This document shows, in pieces, positions 8,097 through 16,787 of a stretch of 20,303 bases of DNA. The position numbers and the translations under genes are program-made. Numbering within the stretch: the stretch's first letter is position 1; each line of letters opens with the position of its first letter. Source of the stretch: a virus; IMG/VR virus record IMGVR_UViG_3300035698_016964, positions 1 to 20,303 of that record; one strand, given 5' to 3'. Below the pieces are notes generated by a model. It was given only the letters and a program-made list of their open reading frames with translations, did no database searches and was not told the origin of the DNA.

Positions 8097-8828
8097 TTAC
8101 TTCAATGAATCTCTTAATTGAGACATAACAGGACTGTTTTCTTTTTTCTTCATAAAAGAACTTGCTATCTCAGAAAAACTTCTTCCCATATATATATCTT
8201 TAAACCAATAAGTGCCATCTCTGAAACTTATCTTTTCTTCTTGATGTAATCTACCTAAAAAAGCAATATCTTCTACATCTTCTCTCTCAAAATAACTTAT
8301 TACTTTATCTGGAGTTTTTTGACAAAAAGTATATATTCTATGCTCTAATCTTAATTTACTTAGATTCTTTACTTCTATACCTAAATAATATCCAAGTTCT
8401 GTCAATTTATTAATAGACATATCATCTTTTACTAATTTCATTGCCTTAAACTGTTCATCTAAAGTTCCTATATCTTCTTTGGCTTCGTGTTCTACATCCT
8501 GAATAAAGAAAAAATGTTTTGCAGTATTAACTTCTTTCTTAGTATTAGCAATTTCTTTTACTCCTTTATAAAAATTATAAAGTATTTTATCTTTTGCTCT
8601 TGACAAATCTAATTCTGTCATATGAATAACCGGATATTGAACTTCTGGATTAATAATTAAAGGATATTCTGATCTTTCTCTAATTGTTAAATTCACTTTC
8701 CCTGTTGCTTTCTCATATGATAAATCTTGTCCTGTCAAATATTCTTTACCTTCTTTTCTTGCAACTACATATAATGGTCTGGTTCTATATCTTGTACCTA
8801 CTGCCATTATTTTAACTTTTTCATTCAT
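8097..8828 (-). CDS. Uncharacterised protein of the head module
   Basis: A 243-residue protein of unknown family. Residues 1-75 are beta-rich (VKIMAVGTRYRTRPLYVVAR, LIINPEVQYPVIHM), and the rest is charged and helical (KDKILYNFYKGVKEIANTKK, EDIGTLDEQFKAMKLVKDD, HRIYTFCQKTPDKVISYFE). A late WFKDIYMG and a short basic tail follow. It is the first gene after the major capsid protein terminator and has its own AT-rich start element (8841-8857). Position suggests a structural, head-completion or chaperone role, but nothing in the sequence identifies it. ATG start; TAA stop. Confidence 0.5.
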   Translation of the reverse strand: MNEKVKIMAVGTRYRTRPLYVVARKEGKEYLTGQDLSYEKATGKVNLTIRERSEYPLIINPEVQYPVIHMTELDLSRAKDKILYNFYKGVKEIANTKKEVNTAKHFFFIQDVEHEAKEDIGTLDEQFKAMKLVKDDMSINKLTELGYYLGIEVKNLSKLRLEHRIYTFCQKTPDKVISYFEREDVEDIAFLGRLHQEEKISFRDGTYWFKDIYMGRSFSEIASSFMKKKENSPVMSQLRDSLK

Positions 8829-8840
8829 AATTTTCTACTT

Positions 8841-8857
8841 TTTTAAATTAATAAAAT
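8841..8857 (-). promoter_or_regulatory. AT-rich start element, 12 nt before ATG 8828
   Basis: The coding strand reads ATTTTATTAATTTAAAA, one of eight near-identical 17-bp elements. It lies between the capsid-gene terminator and the start codon, so it could be the promoter of the following gene as well as a translation-start element. Confidence 0.45.
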
Positions 8858-8866
8858 ATTTTAATT

Positions 8867-8907
8867 AAAAGATATACTAAGAAGAAATAAATCAACTTAG
8901 TATATCC
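8867..8907 (-). terminator. Strong hairpin terminator after the major capsid gene
   Basis: GATATACTAAG and CTTAGTATATC form a perfect 11-bp inverted repeat (8871-8881 and 8896-8906) around a 14-nt loop. On the minus strand it is followed by TTTT and on the plus strand by a T run, so it could work in both directions. It lies 20 nt after the capsid gene stop and probably sets off the highly expressed capsid transcript from the connector genes. Confidence 0.8.
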
Positions 8908-8926
8908 TTTTTTTATTAAACAATAA

Positions 8927-10366
8927 TTACGGTATATAAAGTTCAGCTACTCCATCAGGATCTTTTATTGCTATTCCTGTTTCAGCAAGAATATGAACAT
9001 GTTTACCATCTATAGAATTAGACATATCATCTCCACCTTTATTAATACCATTAACAGTTCCTTTTAAGAACGCTCTCTTTCCTAAAGCTAATAAATCAAC
9101 CATAGGTACTCCAGCATCTACCCCTAAAGAAACGAAAATAGCTCTTCCACTTTCTTTTCTTATTCCTGTTGTAGGATCTACATACTGAGGGCGTGTAGGA
9201 CTATCAAACCATTTATGCCATACAGGAACAAAACGAATACCTCCATATTCATAAGAAACAAAAGTAGAATTGATACCTTTACTTGAACCTGAACCGTCAA
9301 CTAATGATACAGGATTAGCTTTTATCACAGTTAGCATAAGGTCGCTAAATCCAAGCATAAAATCTTGACCTGCAATAACAGCTACTTCCTGAACACCATC
9401 AGAATTACCATATAATTTTAAATTCTTCATCACATTTTGAAGAACACCTTTTGTTAAGGTTCCATTATATTGAAATCTTAAAGCACCATCTCCTTGATAA
9501 AGTAAACCATCACCACCTCTAATATCTCTATTCTTTAAGTCTTTTAATACAACAACATCATTTGATGTAACTGTACCTTTACCAAAGATTAATTGATATT
9601 CTCGTGATGCAGCCCATCTCCTTAACATCTCCATATCTTGATAAGTAGTCCATAATTCTTGACCATTATGTTCTATCCATACTGTGCTTTCTTTCATTGC
9701 TTCAGCTGTTCCACTTATTGACCATTTCATTCTTTGTATAGTCAAATGAGTAGTAGCCATTTCATCGAAAGTATATTTTTCATATGCTGTTTGAGACATC
9801 TCATAAAACATATTATAAACATATCCTATCTCTGCTCCTGAAGCTAACAATGAAGATTCAATAAAATCTTCTGTTGTTTTTGTAACAAGCCTTACATAAT
9901 ATTTCCATTCTCCACCAGCAACTTCTTCTGGAAGCATATCATCAATAACATGAACCAATGTTCTGTTATCTTGTAATTCCAATACATCATAAGGACTATT
10001 CCAATTACTATCAAGATAAATAGCAACCAGACTTTGATATTTTCCTTTTTCTGTCGGATATGCATCACATACTGCATCTCTGGTCATTACATTTTTTCGA
10101 TCTTTTAGACCTCTAACTTTCCATTGTATTTTAGTATTTCCAACGACTTTATAACCACCTGTTGAAGCGGCATCAAGTCCATTATAAAGATTTCCTGATG
10201 TCAATCCTCTATCTGCTAAAATAGAAGAAAAAGCAGTATCATCACTTCTAAATAATGTTGCTACTTGTGGTAATACAGCTGGTTCAGAAATAGCATATTG
10301 CATTAAGTGATGAGACGTTGGTGTCTCATTCGCAAATTGTTTGGGGCGACCCGGTAATATTCTCAT
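8927..10366 (-). CDS. Major capsid protein
   Basis: A 479-residue protein, the expected size for an HK97-fold capsid subunit of crAss-like and related phages. It begins with an extended basic arm (MRILPGRPKQFANETPTSHH), followed by mixed alpha/beta segments; WIEHNGQELWTTYQDMEMLR and RRWAASREYQLIFGKG form the likely spine helix region, and KGINSTFVSYEYGGIRFVPV with GRAIFVSLGVD resembles the P-domain strands. It follows a highly charged scaffold-like gene, and a strong terminator comes after it, as expected for the most abundant virion protein. The start is preceded by a run of A residues and an AT-rich element 12 nt upstream; no Shine-Dalgarno is present. The call comes from size, order and composition; I did not identify the exact family. 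Confidence 0.75.
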   Translation of the reverse strand: MRILPGRPKQFANETPTSHHLMQYAISEPAVLPQVATLFRSDDTAFSSILADRGLTSGNLYNGLDAASTGGYKVVGNTKIQWKVRGLKDRKNVMTRDAVCDAYPTEKGKYQSLVAIYLDSNWNSPYDVLELQDNRTLVHVIDDMLPEEVAGGEWKYYVRLVTKTTEDFIESSLLASGAEIGYVYNMFYEMSQTAYEKYTFDEMATTHLTIQRMKWSISGTAEAMKESTVWIEHNGQELWTTYQDMEMLRRWAASREYQLIFGKGTVTSNDVVVLKDLKNRDIRGGDGLLYQGDGALRFQYNGTLTKGVLQNVMKNLKLYGNSDGVQEVAVIAGQDFMLGFSDLMLTVIKANPVSLVDGSGSSKGINSTFVSYEYGGIRFVPVWHKWFDSPTRPQYVDPTTGIRKESGRAIFVSLGVDAGVPMVDLLALGKRAFLKGTVNGINKGGDDMSNSIDGKHVHILAETGIAIKDPDGVAELYIP

Positions 10367-10378
10367 GATATTTTTTTT

Positions 10379-10395
10379 TTTTAAGTTAATAAATA
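10379..10395 (-). promoter_or_regulatory. AT-rich start element, 12 nt before capsid ATG
   Basis: The coding strand reads TATTTATTAACTTAAAA and continues into a run of 12 A residues that leads to the ATG at 10366. Confidence 0.45.
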
Positions 10396-10398
10396 AGA

Positions 10399-11568
10399 TT
10401 ATTTTTCCTGTGGAGACGATAATCTCCCCACATCAACATTTAAATTCCCTTGTGTCCTACCTGTTGTAGTTGTTTGGTTTACATCCAACCTATCTTTAAT
10501 CTTATCCTTTACTGTTTCTTTTTCTTTGTCAATCATATCCTTAAAATAATTCTCTCCTTTGTGAAGTAAATAAGCTAATTTATACACTTGTTCATTGCTT
10601 CGCAATATTTCGTGTATTGGTGCTTTACCTTCTTCTCCTATTAAAACTAATTTCTCAAAAATTGGAGCAAATCCATTCTTTTCAGCTTCGCTGATTTCAA
10701 TCCCGAATATATTATCAACTCCTTTTAATGTTTCATGTAGTTTATCTAATTCTACTTTTCTACTTGTATTTGTATCTATTATTTGATTTTTAAATTTAGT
10801 TTCTTGTTCTTTTATTGATGTTGTTTTTATAGAATTTTGTTCTGCTTTTAATTCTTCTCTTATATCTAATCCTCTCTTTTTCTTATTCCCAATAGATAAT
10901 TCTTCTATATAATCAGCAAGTTCATCATCTTTCCATCCTCGTTTATTTTCTTCTGAATATTTACCTGCCTTTTTTAATTCATAATATTTTATTAAATCTT
11001 CATCACTTCTATTCAGTAAATCTACTTCTTCTGTTTTAGATTTTAACCATTCATCTCTTTTAAATCCTTCTCCTTTAGATTTTTCTAAATAATCTTTAAC
11101 AAGAGGATCTTTTATTTCATTCATTTGTTTATCTTCTGGAATATTTGTATGTTTCCAAACTGAATCTATAAGTTGTTGTATTTCATTTTCTTTATTTATT
11201 TCTGTAGGCATAACAAATTTTTCTCCTACTCTATTCCTTAAATTATCCCAAACACTTGATGGTTTAAAATTTCTTTTATCAATATCTGAAATAACATCTT
11301 TTACTTCTTTAACAACTTTTCCTTCTCCATCTAAAACATTTCCTTTATCATCTAATTTAACACCACCATATTCTTTTATATTGTCCGATGTTACTTTAAA
11401 TTCGTTTTCTTCATTTTTAAAAGAATGTTCTATTGGTTTTTCTACTGGAGAAGATTCTGAAATAGGTTCTTTTTTTTCTTTTATATTATATCCTTGTGGA
11501 CTACTAAATGATGTTGTAATATCTGTTTTTTCTTGCTGTTGTTCTTGTGTTAAAGTTTCTGCTGGCAT
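10399..11568 (-). CDS. Putative scaffolding protein
   Basis: A 389-residue, very hydrophilic protein rich in Lys, Glu and Asp with no cysteine-rich or membrane segment. The N-terminal 60 residues are Gln/Thr/Ser/Pro-rich and disordered in appearance (TLTQEQQQEKTD), then charged helices follow (EVDLLNRSDEDLIKYYELKK, ELKAEQNSIKTTSIKEQETK, KGENYFKDMIDKEKETVKDK) with coiled-coil character, and the C-terminus is again flexible. Location directly between portal and major capsid protein plus this composition are the hallmarks of an internal scaffold or assembly core. No protease motif is visible. ATG start with an AT-rich element 11 nt upstream; TAA stop. An alternative is a minor internal head or cargo protein. 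Confidence 0.6.
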   Translation of the reverse strand: MPAETLTQEQQQEKTDITTSFSSPQGYNIKEKKEPISESSPVEKPIEHSFKNEENEFKVTSDNIKEYGGVKLDDKGNVLDGEGKVVKEVKDVISDIDKRNFKPSSVWDNLRNRVGEKFVMPTEINKENEIQQLIDSVWKHTNIPEDKQMNEIKDPLVKDYLEKSKGEGFKRDEWLKSKTEEVDLLNRSDEDLIKYYELKKAGKYSEENKRGWKDDELADYIEELSIGNKKKRGLDIREELKAEQNSIKTTSIKEQETKFKNQIIDTNTSRKVELDKLHETLKGVDNIFGIEISEAEKNGFAPIFEKLVLIGEEGKAPIHEILRSNEQVYKLAYLLHKGENYFKDMIDKEKETVKDKIKDRLDVNQTTTTGRTQGNLNVDVGRLSSPQEK

Positions 11569-11579
11569 AATCTGTTATC

Positions 11580-11596
11580 TTTTAATTAATAAATTA
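11580..11596 (-). promoter_or_regulatory. AT-rich start element, 11 nt before ATG 11568
   Basis: The coding strand reads TAATTTATTAATTAAAA. Confidence 0.45.
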
Positions 11597-11780
11597 TTCT
11601 GCAATTATACGTAATAAATTTAATATTTCCAAATCTTTTTTAACATACAAAAATATAATATATGCTTATAACTTTCATATATCAATTTTAATACACTTTA
11701 TTTTTTAATGATATAATCTATCAAAACAAAATAATAAAGACTATATATCTATTTAAATTACTTCTCACAGGTTGTATGAT
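11597..11780 (-). other. Non-coding AT-rich spacer
   Basis: No credible gene is seen in about 180 bases between the small Gly/Arg-rich gene and the scaffold-like gene. On the minus strand TATTTTTG (11655-11648) matches the Bacteroidota -7 box TAnnTTTG, but no -33 TTG lies at the usual distance, so a promoter here is only possible. No stable hairpin was found by eye. Confidence 0.3.
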
Positions 11781-11893
11781 TTATCTTTTCCCTTGTCTTG
11801 TTCCTTTTGGATTTTTACAGCCTCCACGACCTTTATTACCTGTGCCTTTTCCTGAACCATCTCTTTTAGGTGTTCCCTTTTTGACTTTTTCAT
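11781..11893 (-). CDS. Small Gly/Arg-rich protein requiring a -1 frameshift
   Basis: Starting at ATG 11893, frame 0 reads M-K-K then an unremarkable charged 42-residue peptide that ends in TGA at 11765. The -1 frame, entered after ATG AAA AAG, gives V-K-K-G-T-P-K-R-D-G-S-G-K-G-T-G-N-K-G-R-G-G-C and a basic tail ending G-K-R with TAA at 11781. This resembles small phage glycine-rich proteins with a D-G-S-G and G-R-G-G-C core, and its codon choice (GGA, AGA, AAA) matches the neighbours. The -1 frame has no start codon of its own before a TAA. G AAA AAG is a plausible slippery site; an indel in the five-A run (sequencing or mutation) would have the same effect. An AT-rich element lies 9 nt upstream, supporting a real gene start. 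Function unknown. Confidence 0.55.
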
Positions 11894-11902
11894 AATTATA
11901 TA

Positions 11903-11920
11903 TATTAAGTTAGTAAATAA
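11903..11920 (-). promoter_or_regulatory. AT-rich start element, 9 nt before ATG 11893
   Basis: The coding strand reads TTATTTACTAACTTAATA, a variant of the series; it supports ATG 11893 as a true start. Confidence 0.4.
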
Positions 11921-11921
11921 T

Positions 11922-14480
11922 TTAATCTTTTATATGTTCTTTTGTTGTTCGTTGTTTTGGAGCTTGTGATATATTTATACCTGTCCCTTTCTCAGCATTT
12001 TTATCTATACTCTTATTTTCCAGTATAGCATCTATTCTTGTCTGTAATAATTCTATCTGTGCATCTACTCCACTTTGTCTTTTTTTCTCATCTAAATATC
12101 TCATCTCTGTCTCATTCTCTGATACTATTTCCACAACTTTTAATGCTCTCTCTTGGTCTAATTTTTTTATACTTAATGCTTTCTCAAATTCTAATTTATC
12201 TCTATCCATCTGTAATCTTGCTTCTTCTAATTTATTCTTTACCATCTCTAATTGAGTTTTCTGGTCCTGAATAATTTTATCATATTCAGCTTTTAATTTT
12301 ATCTCTGTTTCTTTTAATTTTATTTTACCATCACTTTCTCCTTTAGCTTTTTCTAATTCAAATTTTTGTGCTGCTTCTGAAAATTCAATAGCTTTTCTTT
12401 CTAATTCTTTTATATTTTGTGTACCATAAATTCCTATTAATTGTTGTATCTGCATTCTTCCTCTAGAAAATTCCATCTCCGACATTGTTTCAATCTTTTT
12501 TATCTTCCTACTTATCTCACTATTTTTATCAACAAATATTTCTACATCTGCTTTATCTGTTACTCCTTTAGGAATATTTATAATCTCTTGCCTAAAATCA
12601 TCTCCTACGTATGCCAATTGTTCTCCATCTTTCCAAACTATTTTATTTTGTATGTTCATAAGGCGTGTTAAAGCCTTTTTATCCAGTTCATCTTGTTCTT
12701 GATAGTAATGGTCAATAATTAATAAAGATTGTTCTTGTGCCATCTTAGATGTCTCTACTGGGTCCTTAGAAACAAATTGTCCTTTTGCTTGTCTCGGAAT
12801 ACCTAACATATCATCTACAGTAGCTTTTAAACTTTCTTTTAAAGCTCCTAAATATTGTATAGCAGGAGATAATGTATCATCATAAGAAGTAAATTGATTA
12901 AACATTGGTGTTCTTCTGCCTTTTTTTACTGTTTGAATAAATCCTACTCCTATTTTTTTAAGATAACTAAATTCTTTTATACTCATTCCTTCAGGAAGCT
13001 GTGATTTATCCATAATAAATCCTTTAGTACCTGATAAGGCTAACATTAATTCTTCATGATAAGAAACAATATTATAAAGTATCTGAATATCTTTTGTTGC
13101 TAATATGGGAGAATAAGGGTCTTCAGTTATTGAAGAAAATGATTTTCCTATAACAGGCAATTCTACTCTTGATAAATTATCAATACTTCTTAATTGTAAT
13201 TGTTTTTTACCTAACTTCTTATATACACAACCAGCAATACAATCTCCTGCATAAATATCATTAATATATCTTTTACTAACTTTATTCCTTTTATTTGTTT
13301 TATCATATTTATTTTCTTCTGTCTCATTTTCAAAATGAATAATCTTAGTATCATCTAAATGAGGATGAAGCTTTTCCTTTATTTTTACTTTACGCTGACT
13401 TTTCCAAAATACTCTCCATACATCTACTCCATCAGAATCATAATCAGAAGAACCAGAATATAATTCTTTATTAAATACTGCTGTATTACCTTTATAATTA
13501 TTTATATTATTTCCTAATTGAGTATAAGCACTTCTTTTTTCTATATTTTTTATTTCTTCTGTTGTTAAATCATAATTCTCTATTATTCTTGATAAACTTT
13601 GTTTTTCTAAAATAGCAACCCATGTACCATCTTGAATCCATTCATTATCTCCATCATTACTCCAATATGTTTTTACTGAATTTAACGCTTCATAAGTAGC
13701 ATAATCATTTCCTTCTTCCCAATCAACAAAATAAAGAGGTTTTCCTGTTATCATCTTATCCGTAAAAGCTTTTTTACTCTTTAACTTAATATCTAATTTT
13801 CTTTTTAAAACTTCTAATCCTTTTTGTGTTACTTCTTCAACTAAATCTCTATAATCATATTTGTAATATTTTTCTATTTTATCAATTTCTTCTTTTGAAA
13901 ATAATGCTTCTCTTTGTATCTCTCTCTTCATTATACTAAATGAATTTAATACCTTTACTTTCACTTCTTTTAATTGTTGTAATTTAGCTAATTCTTCTTG
14001 TGATTCAGGTTTCTTCTGTATCATCTGCATAAACTCCTGTTCCTTCTCTTGTATCTGCATTAATTGTTCTGTGAGTTTATCATATTTCCTTTGTATCTTA
14101 AATCGTATCTTATCAAGATATTCTTTAATTTTTGCATTCTCTTTATTGGAAATAGATTCTTTATCTATAGTAAAAGCGTAAAAATTATAAGGTTGTAACA
14201 TTTTTTGATTAATAACCCAATTGATAGAAGGTCTAACAATACCTATCCATCGCATCTTTGCAGGATAAGTATAAGTTACATTCTTTTTACTTTCTGTTAC
14301 TTGCGTTAAATAATTATAATCTTCCTGAGTGAATGTTTCATAATATAATTTATAACATAATATATCTTTAGCTTTTACATCGTTTCCTGCTGTTGCAATC
14401 TTAATAATATCATCTATTGTTTTTATACAAAATTTATCATCTTTTTTGTTTTCAGGTATTAATTGATTTTGTAATGACAT
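11922..14480 (-). CDS. Portal protein with long C-terminal coiled coil
   Basis: An 852-residue protein placed between terminase and scaffold/capsid genes. Residues 1-110 form the N-terminal region (YPAKMRWIGIVRPSINWVIN). Residues 115-205 are an inserted helical hairpin rich in Gln, Glu and Lys. YDYRDLVEEVTQKGLEVLKR through the segment ending ITGKPLYFVDWEEG (208-257) resembles the wing and stem entry of crAss-like portals. Residues 545-590 carry KATVDDMLGIPRQAKGQF and ETSKMAQEQS, the helical segment ahead of the crown in that group. Residues about 640-810 are a nearly continuous coiled coil, compatible with an extended barrel or internal head structure, and the tail is flexible. It is larger than typical portals (450-750). 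The ATG follows a poly-A leader 12 nt after the terminase stop; TAA stop. Confidence 0.8.
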   Translation of the reverse strand: MSLQNQLIPENKKDDKFCIKTIDDIIKIATAGNDVKAKDILCYKLYYETFTQEDYNYLTQVTESKKNVTYTYPAKMRWIGIVRPSINWVINQKMLQPYNFYAFTIDKESISNKENAKIKEYLDKIRFKIQRKYDKLTEQLMQIQEKEQEFMQMIQKKPESQEELAKLQQLKEVKVKVLNSFSIMKREIQREALFSKEEIDKIEKYYKYDYRDLVEEVTQKGLEVLKRKLDIKLKSKKAFTDKMITGKPLYFVDWEEGNDYATYEALNSVKTYWSNDGDNEWIQDGTWVAILEKQSLSRIIENYDLTTEEIKNIEKRSAYTQLGNNINNYKGNTAVFNKELYSGSSDYDSDGVDVWRVFWKSQRKVKIKEKLHPHLDDTKIIHFENETEENKYDKTNKRNKVSKRYINDIYAGDCIAGCVYKKLGKKQLQLRSIDNLSRVELPVIGKSFSSITEDPYSPILATKDIQILYNIVSYHEELMLALSGTKGFIMDKSQLPEGMSIKEFSYLKKIGVGFIQTVKKGRRTPMFNQFTSYDDTLSPAIQYLGALKESLKATVDDMLGIPRQAKGQFVSKDPVETSKMAQEQSLLIIDHYYQEQDELDKKALTRLMNIQNKIVWKDGEQLAYVGDDFRQEIINIPKGVTDKADVEIFVDKNSEISRKIKKIETMSEMEFSRGRMQIQQLIGIYGTQNIKELERKAIEFSEAAQKFELEKAKGESDGKIKLKETEIKLKAEYDKIIQDQKTQLEMVKNKLEEARLQMDRDKLEFEKALSIKKLDQERALKVVEIVSENETEMRYLDEKKRQSGVDAQIELLQTRIDAILENKSIDKNAEKGTGINISQAPKQRTTKEHIKD

Positions 14481-14492
14481 ATTTTTTTTTTT

Positions 14493-16493
14493 TTAAATAT
14501 GAATAATATCTTCACCCATTTTCTGATATCCAATATCAAATACATCTATTTCTGCTTCTTCTATCAACTCTCTATTCATCATTGTTTCTTTAAATTCTTC
14601 TAAACAAACTACATTTAATGAAGTATGTATAGTAATATCACAATTATATCCTTTTTGTAATCTGTATTTTGCTAATGCTTCTATCTGCTCACAATCAAAC
14701 ATTTTATCTACATTGGCATAATCATCTTTAACTAAAAATTCTTCTAATAACATTAACCAATGAATTTTTGTACTCGGATCTATTCCATATCTATTTGACG
14801 CTTTACTATCTTTTATCCATGTTGAAGTCAGGAAAGCAGGTTTTTCAACTAACAAATGTTCAAATCCTTTTCTCTCATAAAAACTTGCTAACAGAATTTT
14901 ACTCCATTCAAGAAGATTTAATGCATTGAAATAAATCATTAACTTAATTGTTTTTTCATAAAATTTTTCTGCTCCTCCAAATAATGTTCCATCTCCTTCT
15001 GGTCTAACAGTTATTCTTGCTACCCACATATTATAAGTATTCTTAGCATTTAAAAACCCTTTTAATATACCACAAGAACCTTTTGATTCTGATGTCTGAC
15101 TTTCATTTACATCATAACTATCTGTAGCTCCAAAATAAAGATTATCAGGAACTTTTCCATCTACATCAACATTAGGTCTCTCAACAATAAATATATCTTC
15201 TTTCCCAAATCTATCTGCCCCAGGATGAAATTTCATTCCTTTACCCCAATCCGAAGGATCATTTTCTACCAAATGACCATAAACACCAATATCTTCTTCT
15301 CTATGAGATTTAATATAAGCTCTTCTTCTACTTAATGCATCTCGTAATCCAGGACTAAAAAAACTTCCTGAAATGACTTGAAATGCTTCTGAAGGATTAA
15401 ATGGTTTTTTAGCTTGTAGTTCTAATAATTTCTTTCCTTTTTTCTGATTTCTTTCTTCTTGAAGTTTTTCTACACTTTCTTTTTTTAATGTATTACCATC
15501 TTTATCAACTTTTTCAAATTCCCATCCAGGAGTAAAAGAAGCTGTATTACTCTCTCCTTCTTCGTAAACATTTTTAAACTCCAATAAATTATATTCAGCA
15601 GGATTATAAAACATTTCTTCTACATCTGCAACTCCTCTTTCCATATCACCACCGGTTGCAATAATATATTCATATCCTGTCTTTATTCCCTCAGCTTCTA
15701 ACGAAGGATCAATAAATCCTTTTGCTGCTAATAATATATCTCTTTGCCATTTTCCTCCTTCTTCCATAATAACCCAATAGGGAGTTAATCTTGAAACTGC
15801 TTCTGGATTATTTCTTGCTGTAAGAGAATATATTGTAGATTTAAAACCTTTAACTTGAACTCTTTTTCTTCCTTCATCATCTATTATTGTTTCTTTATAG
15901 CTTGCTTTTTTAAAATCTGATTTATCAGGACTTCGCTCTTTATAAAATTCTGTCTCAACAAGTCCATCAAGCATTCTTTCTGTCTTTAAAAATAATGCTT
16001 CACTATCGTCATCTACTCCTGCTACAATAACATTTACCGATGCAGGAACAAATGTAAAATTATAACATAATCCTGCTCCTGCAATAAATTCACTAAATCC
16101 CTTTTGGCGCGCTTTAAGTTCAAGATTATCTTTATCCTCTGCTACCATTAATTCCATACGATATGCTTTCTTAAAATCTAAAGAAGTAAATCGTGGAGCA
16201 ATCTCTCCTTTAATTTTTGTGCCTTTCTTTAAACCATAAATAGAACAAAAATTAAGATAAAAATAATGTCTGCCGGTAATAGTTATATTATCTCCTTTAT
16301 TCGTAGCTTTATTTACCACATATCCTTCTAAACATCTTCTTCGTTGCTCATTCCACCATAATACATAAGCATCATAATCATCCTTATTAGGCATATCATT
16401 ATCATATATAACAGGACTAAATCTTTCTGTTTTAATAAATTTAATCTTATCTACGTATAACAATAACTTTCTTATATCTTTTGCATTATTCAA
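14493..16493 (-). CDS. terL: Terminase large subunit
   Basis: A 666-residue DNA-packaging motor. The N-terminal ATPase shows a degenerate Walker A, KARQKGFSEF (residues 127-136, R-x-x-G-x-S), a Walker B YWVIMEEGG (239-247) with catalytic Glu, and the coupling motif IIATGGD (277-283). The C-terminal RNase H-like nuclease begins at NLYFGATDSYDVNESQTS (451-468) with the first metal Asp; HLLVEKPAFL (546-555) and MFDCEQIEALAKY (598-610) provide later acidic residues. The D-S-Y-D-x-x-x-S-x-T-S pattern recalls crAss-like terminases. It would cut and translocate the concatemer into the portal. The start is unusual: TTG at 16493, preceded directly by an in-frame TAA; the next ATG would remove 33 conserved-looking residues, so TTG is preferred. 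It follows a small membrane-protein gene by 7 nt. TAA stop. Confidence 0.92.
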   Translation of the reverse strand: MNNAKDIRKLLLYVDKIKFIKTERFSPVIYDNDMPNKDDYDAYVLWWNEQRRRCLEGYVVNKATNKGDNITITGRHYFYLNFCSIYGLKKGTKIKGEIAPRFTSLDFKKAYRMELMVAEDKDNLELKARQKGFSEFIAGAGLCYNFTFVPASVNVIVAGVDDDSEALFLKTERMLDGLVETEFYKERSPDKSDFKKASYKETIIDDEGRKRVQVKGFKSTIYSLTARNNPEAVSRLTPYWVIMEEGGKWQRDILLAAKGFIDPSLEAEGIKTGYEYIIATGGDMERGVADVEEMFYNPAEYNLLEFKNVYEEGESNTASFTPGWEFEKVDKDGNTLKKESVEKLQEERNQKKGKKLLELQAKKPFNPSEAFQVISGSFFSPGLRDALSRRRAYIKSHREEDIGVYGHLVENDPSDWGKGMKFHPGADRFGKEDIFIVERPNVDVDGKVPDNLYFGATDSYDVNESQTSESKGSCGILKGFLNAKNTYNMWVARITVRPEGDGTLFGGAEKFYEKTIKLMIYFNALNLLEWSKILLASFYERKGFEHLLVEKPAFLTSTWIKDSKASNRYGIDPSTKIHWLMLLEEFLVKDDYANVDKMFDCEQIEALAKYRLQKGYNCDITIHTSLNVVCLEEFKETMMNRELIEEAEIDVFDIGYQKMGEDIIHI

Positions 16494-16500
16494 TTATCTA

Positions 16501-16761
16501 TTATTTAAATAAATTAGGAAATATTTTTTTTGGTTCATCATTATTAGGAAGCCAAGAAAAACCAAAAAGAAACCATACAAAATAATTAATATGGTCATAT
16601 TCTAATTCTATCTTACCTAAATCAACAAAATCAAATTGCTGTTCTCCTAAAACAAAAAAAGTAACTAAAGCACAAATAACCATAATCACTCTAAACCATT
16701 TTGGATTTGTTGTTTGAAGTCTATCCAAAAAAACTTTAATCCATTCAAATACTGTTTTCAT
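16501..16761 (-). CDS. Small two-helix membrane protein, holin candidate
   Basis: An 86-residue protein with an amphipathic N-terminus (VFEWIKVFLDRLQ), a first membrane segment WFRVIMVICALVTFFVLG (about residues 22-39), an acidic loop, a second membrane segment YFVWFLFGFSWLP (about 60-72), and a basic C-terminus (KKIFPNLFK). Size, two spans and position next to a membrane-anchored coiled-coil protein suit a holin, but no endolysin is present in the window and no family motif is recognised. ATG start with an AT-rich element 9 nt upstream; TAA stop. Confidence 0.5.
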   Translation of the reverse strand: MKTVFEWIKVFLDRLQTTNPKWFRVIMVICALVTFFVLGEQQFDFVDLGKIELEYDHINYFVWFLFGFSWLPNNDEPKKIFPNLFK

Positions 16762-16770
16762 AATTTCAAA

Positions 16771-16787
16771 TTTTAATTAATAATTAT
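16771..16787 (-). promoter_or_regulatory. AT-rich start element, 9 nt before ATG 16761
   Basis: The coding strand reads ATAATTATTAATTAAAA. It begins at the stop codon of the preceding gene. Confidence 0.45.

Noticed and set aside
11648-11655. Bacteroidota-type promoter upstream of the scaffold-like gene
   Set aside because: Only the -7 box matches; no TTG at the expected -33 distance, and such T-rich octamers are common by chance in this DNA.
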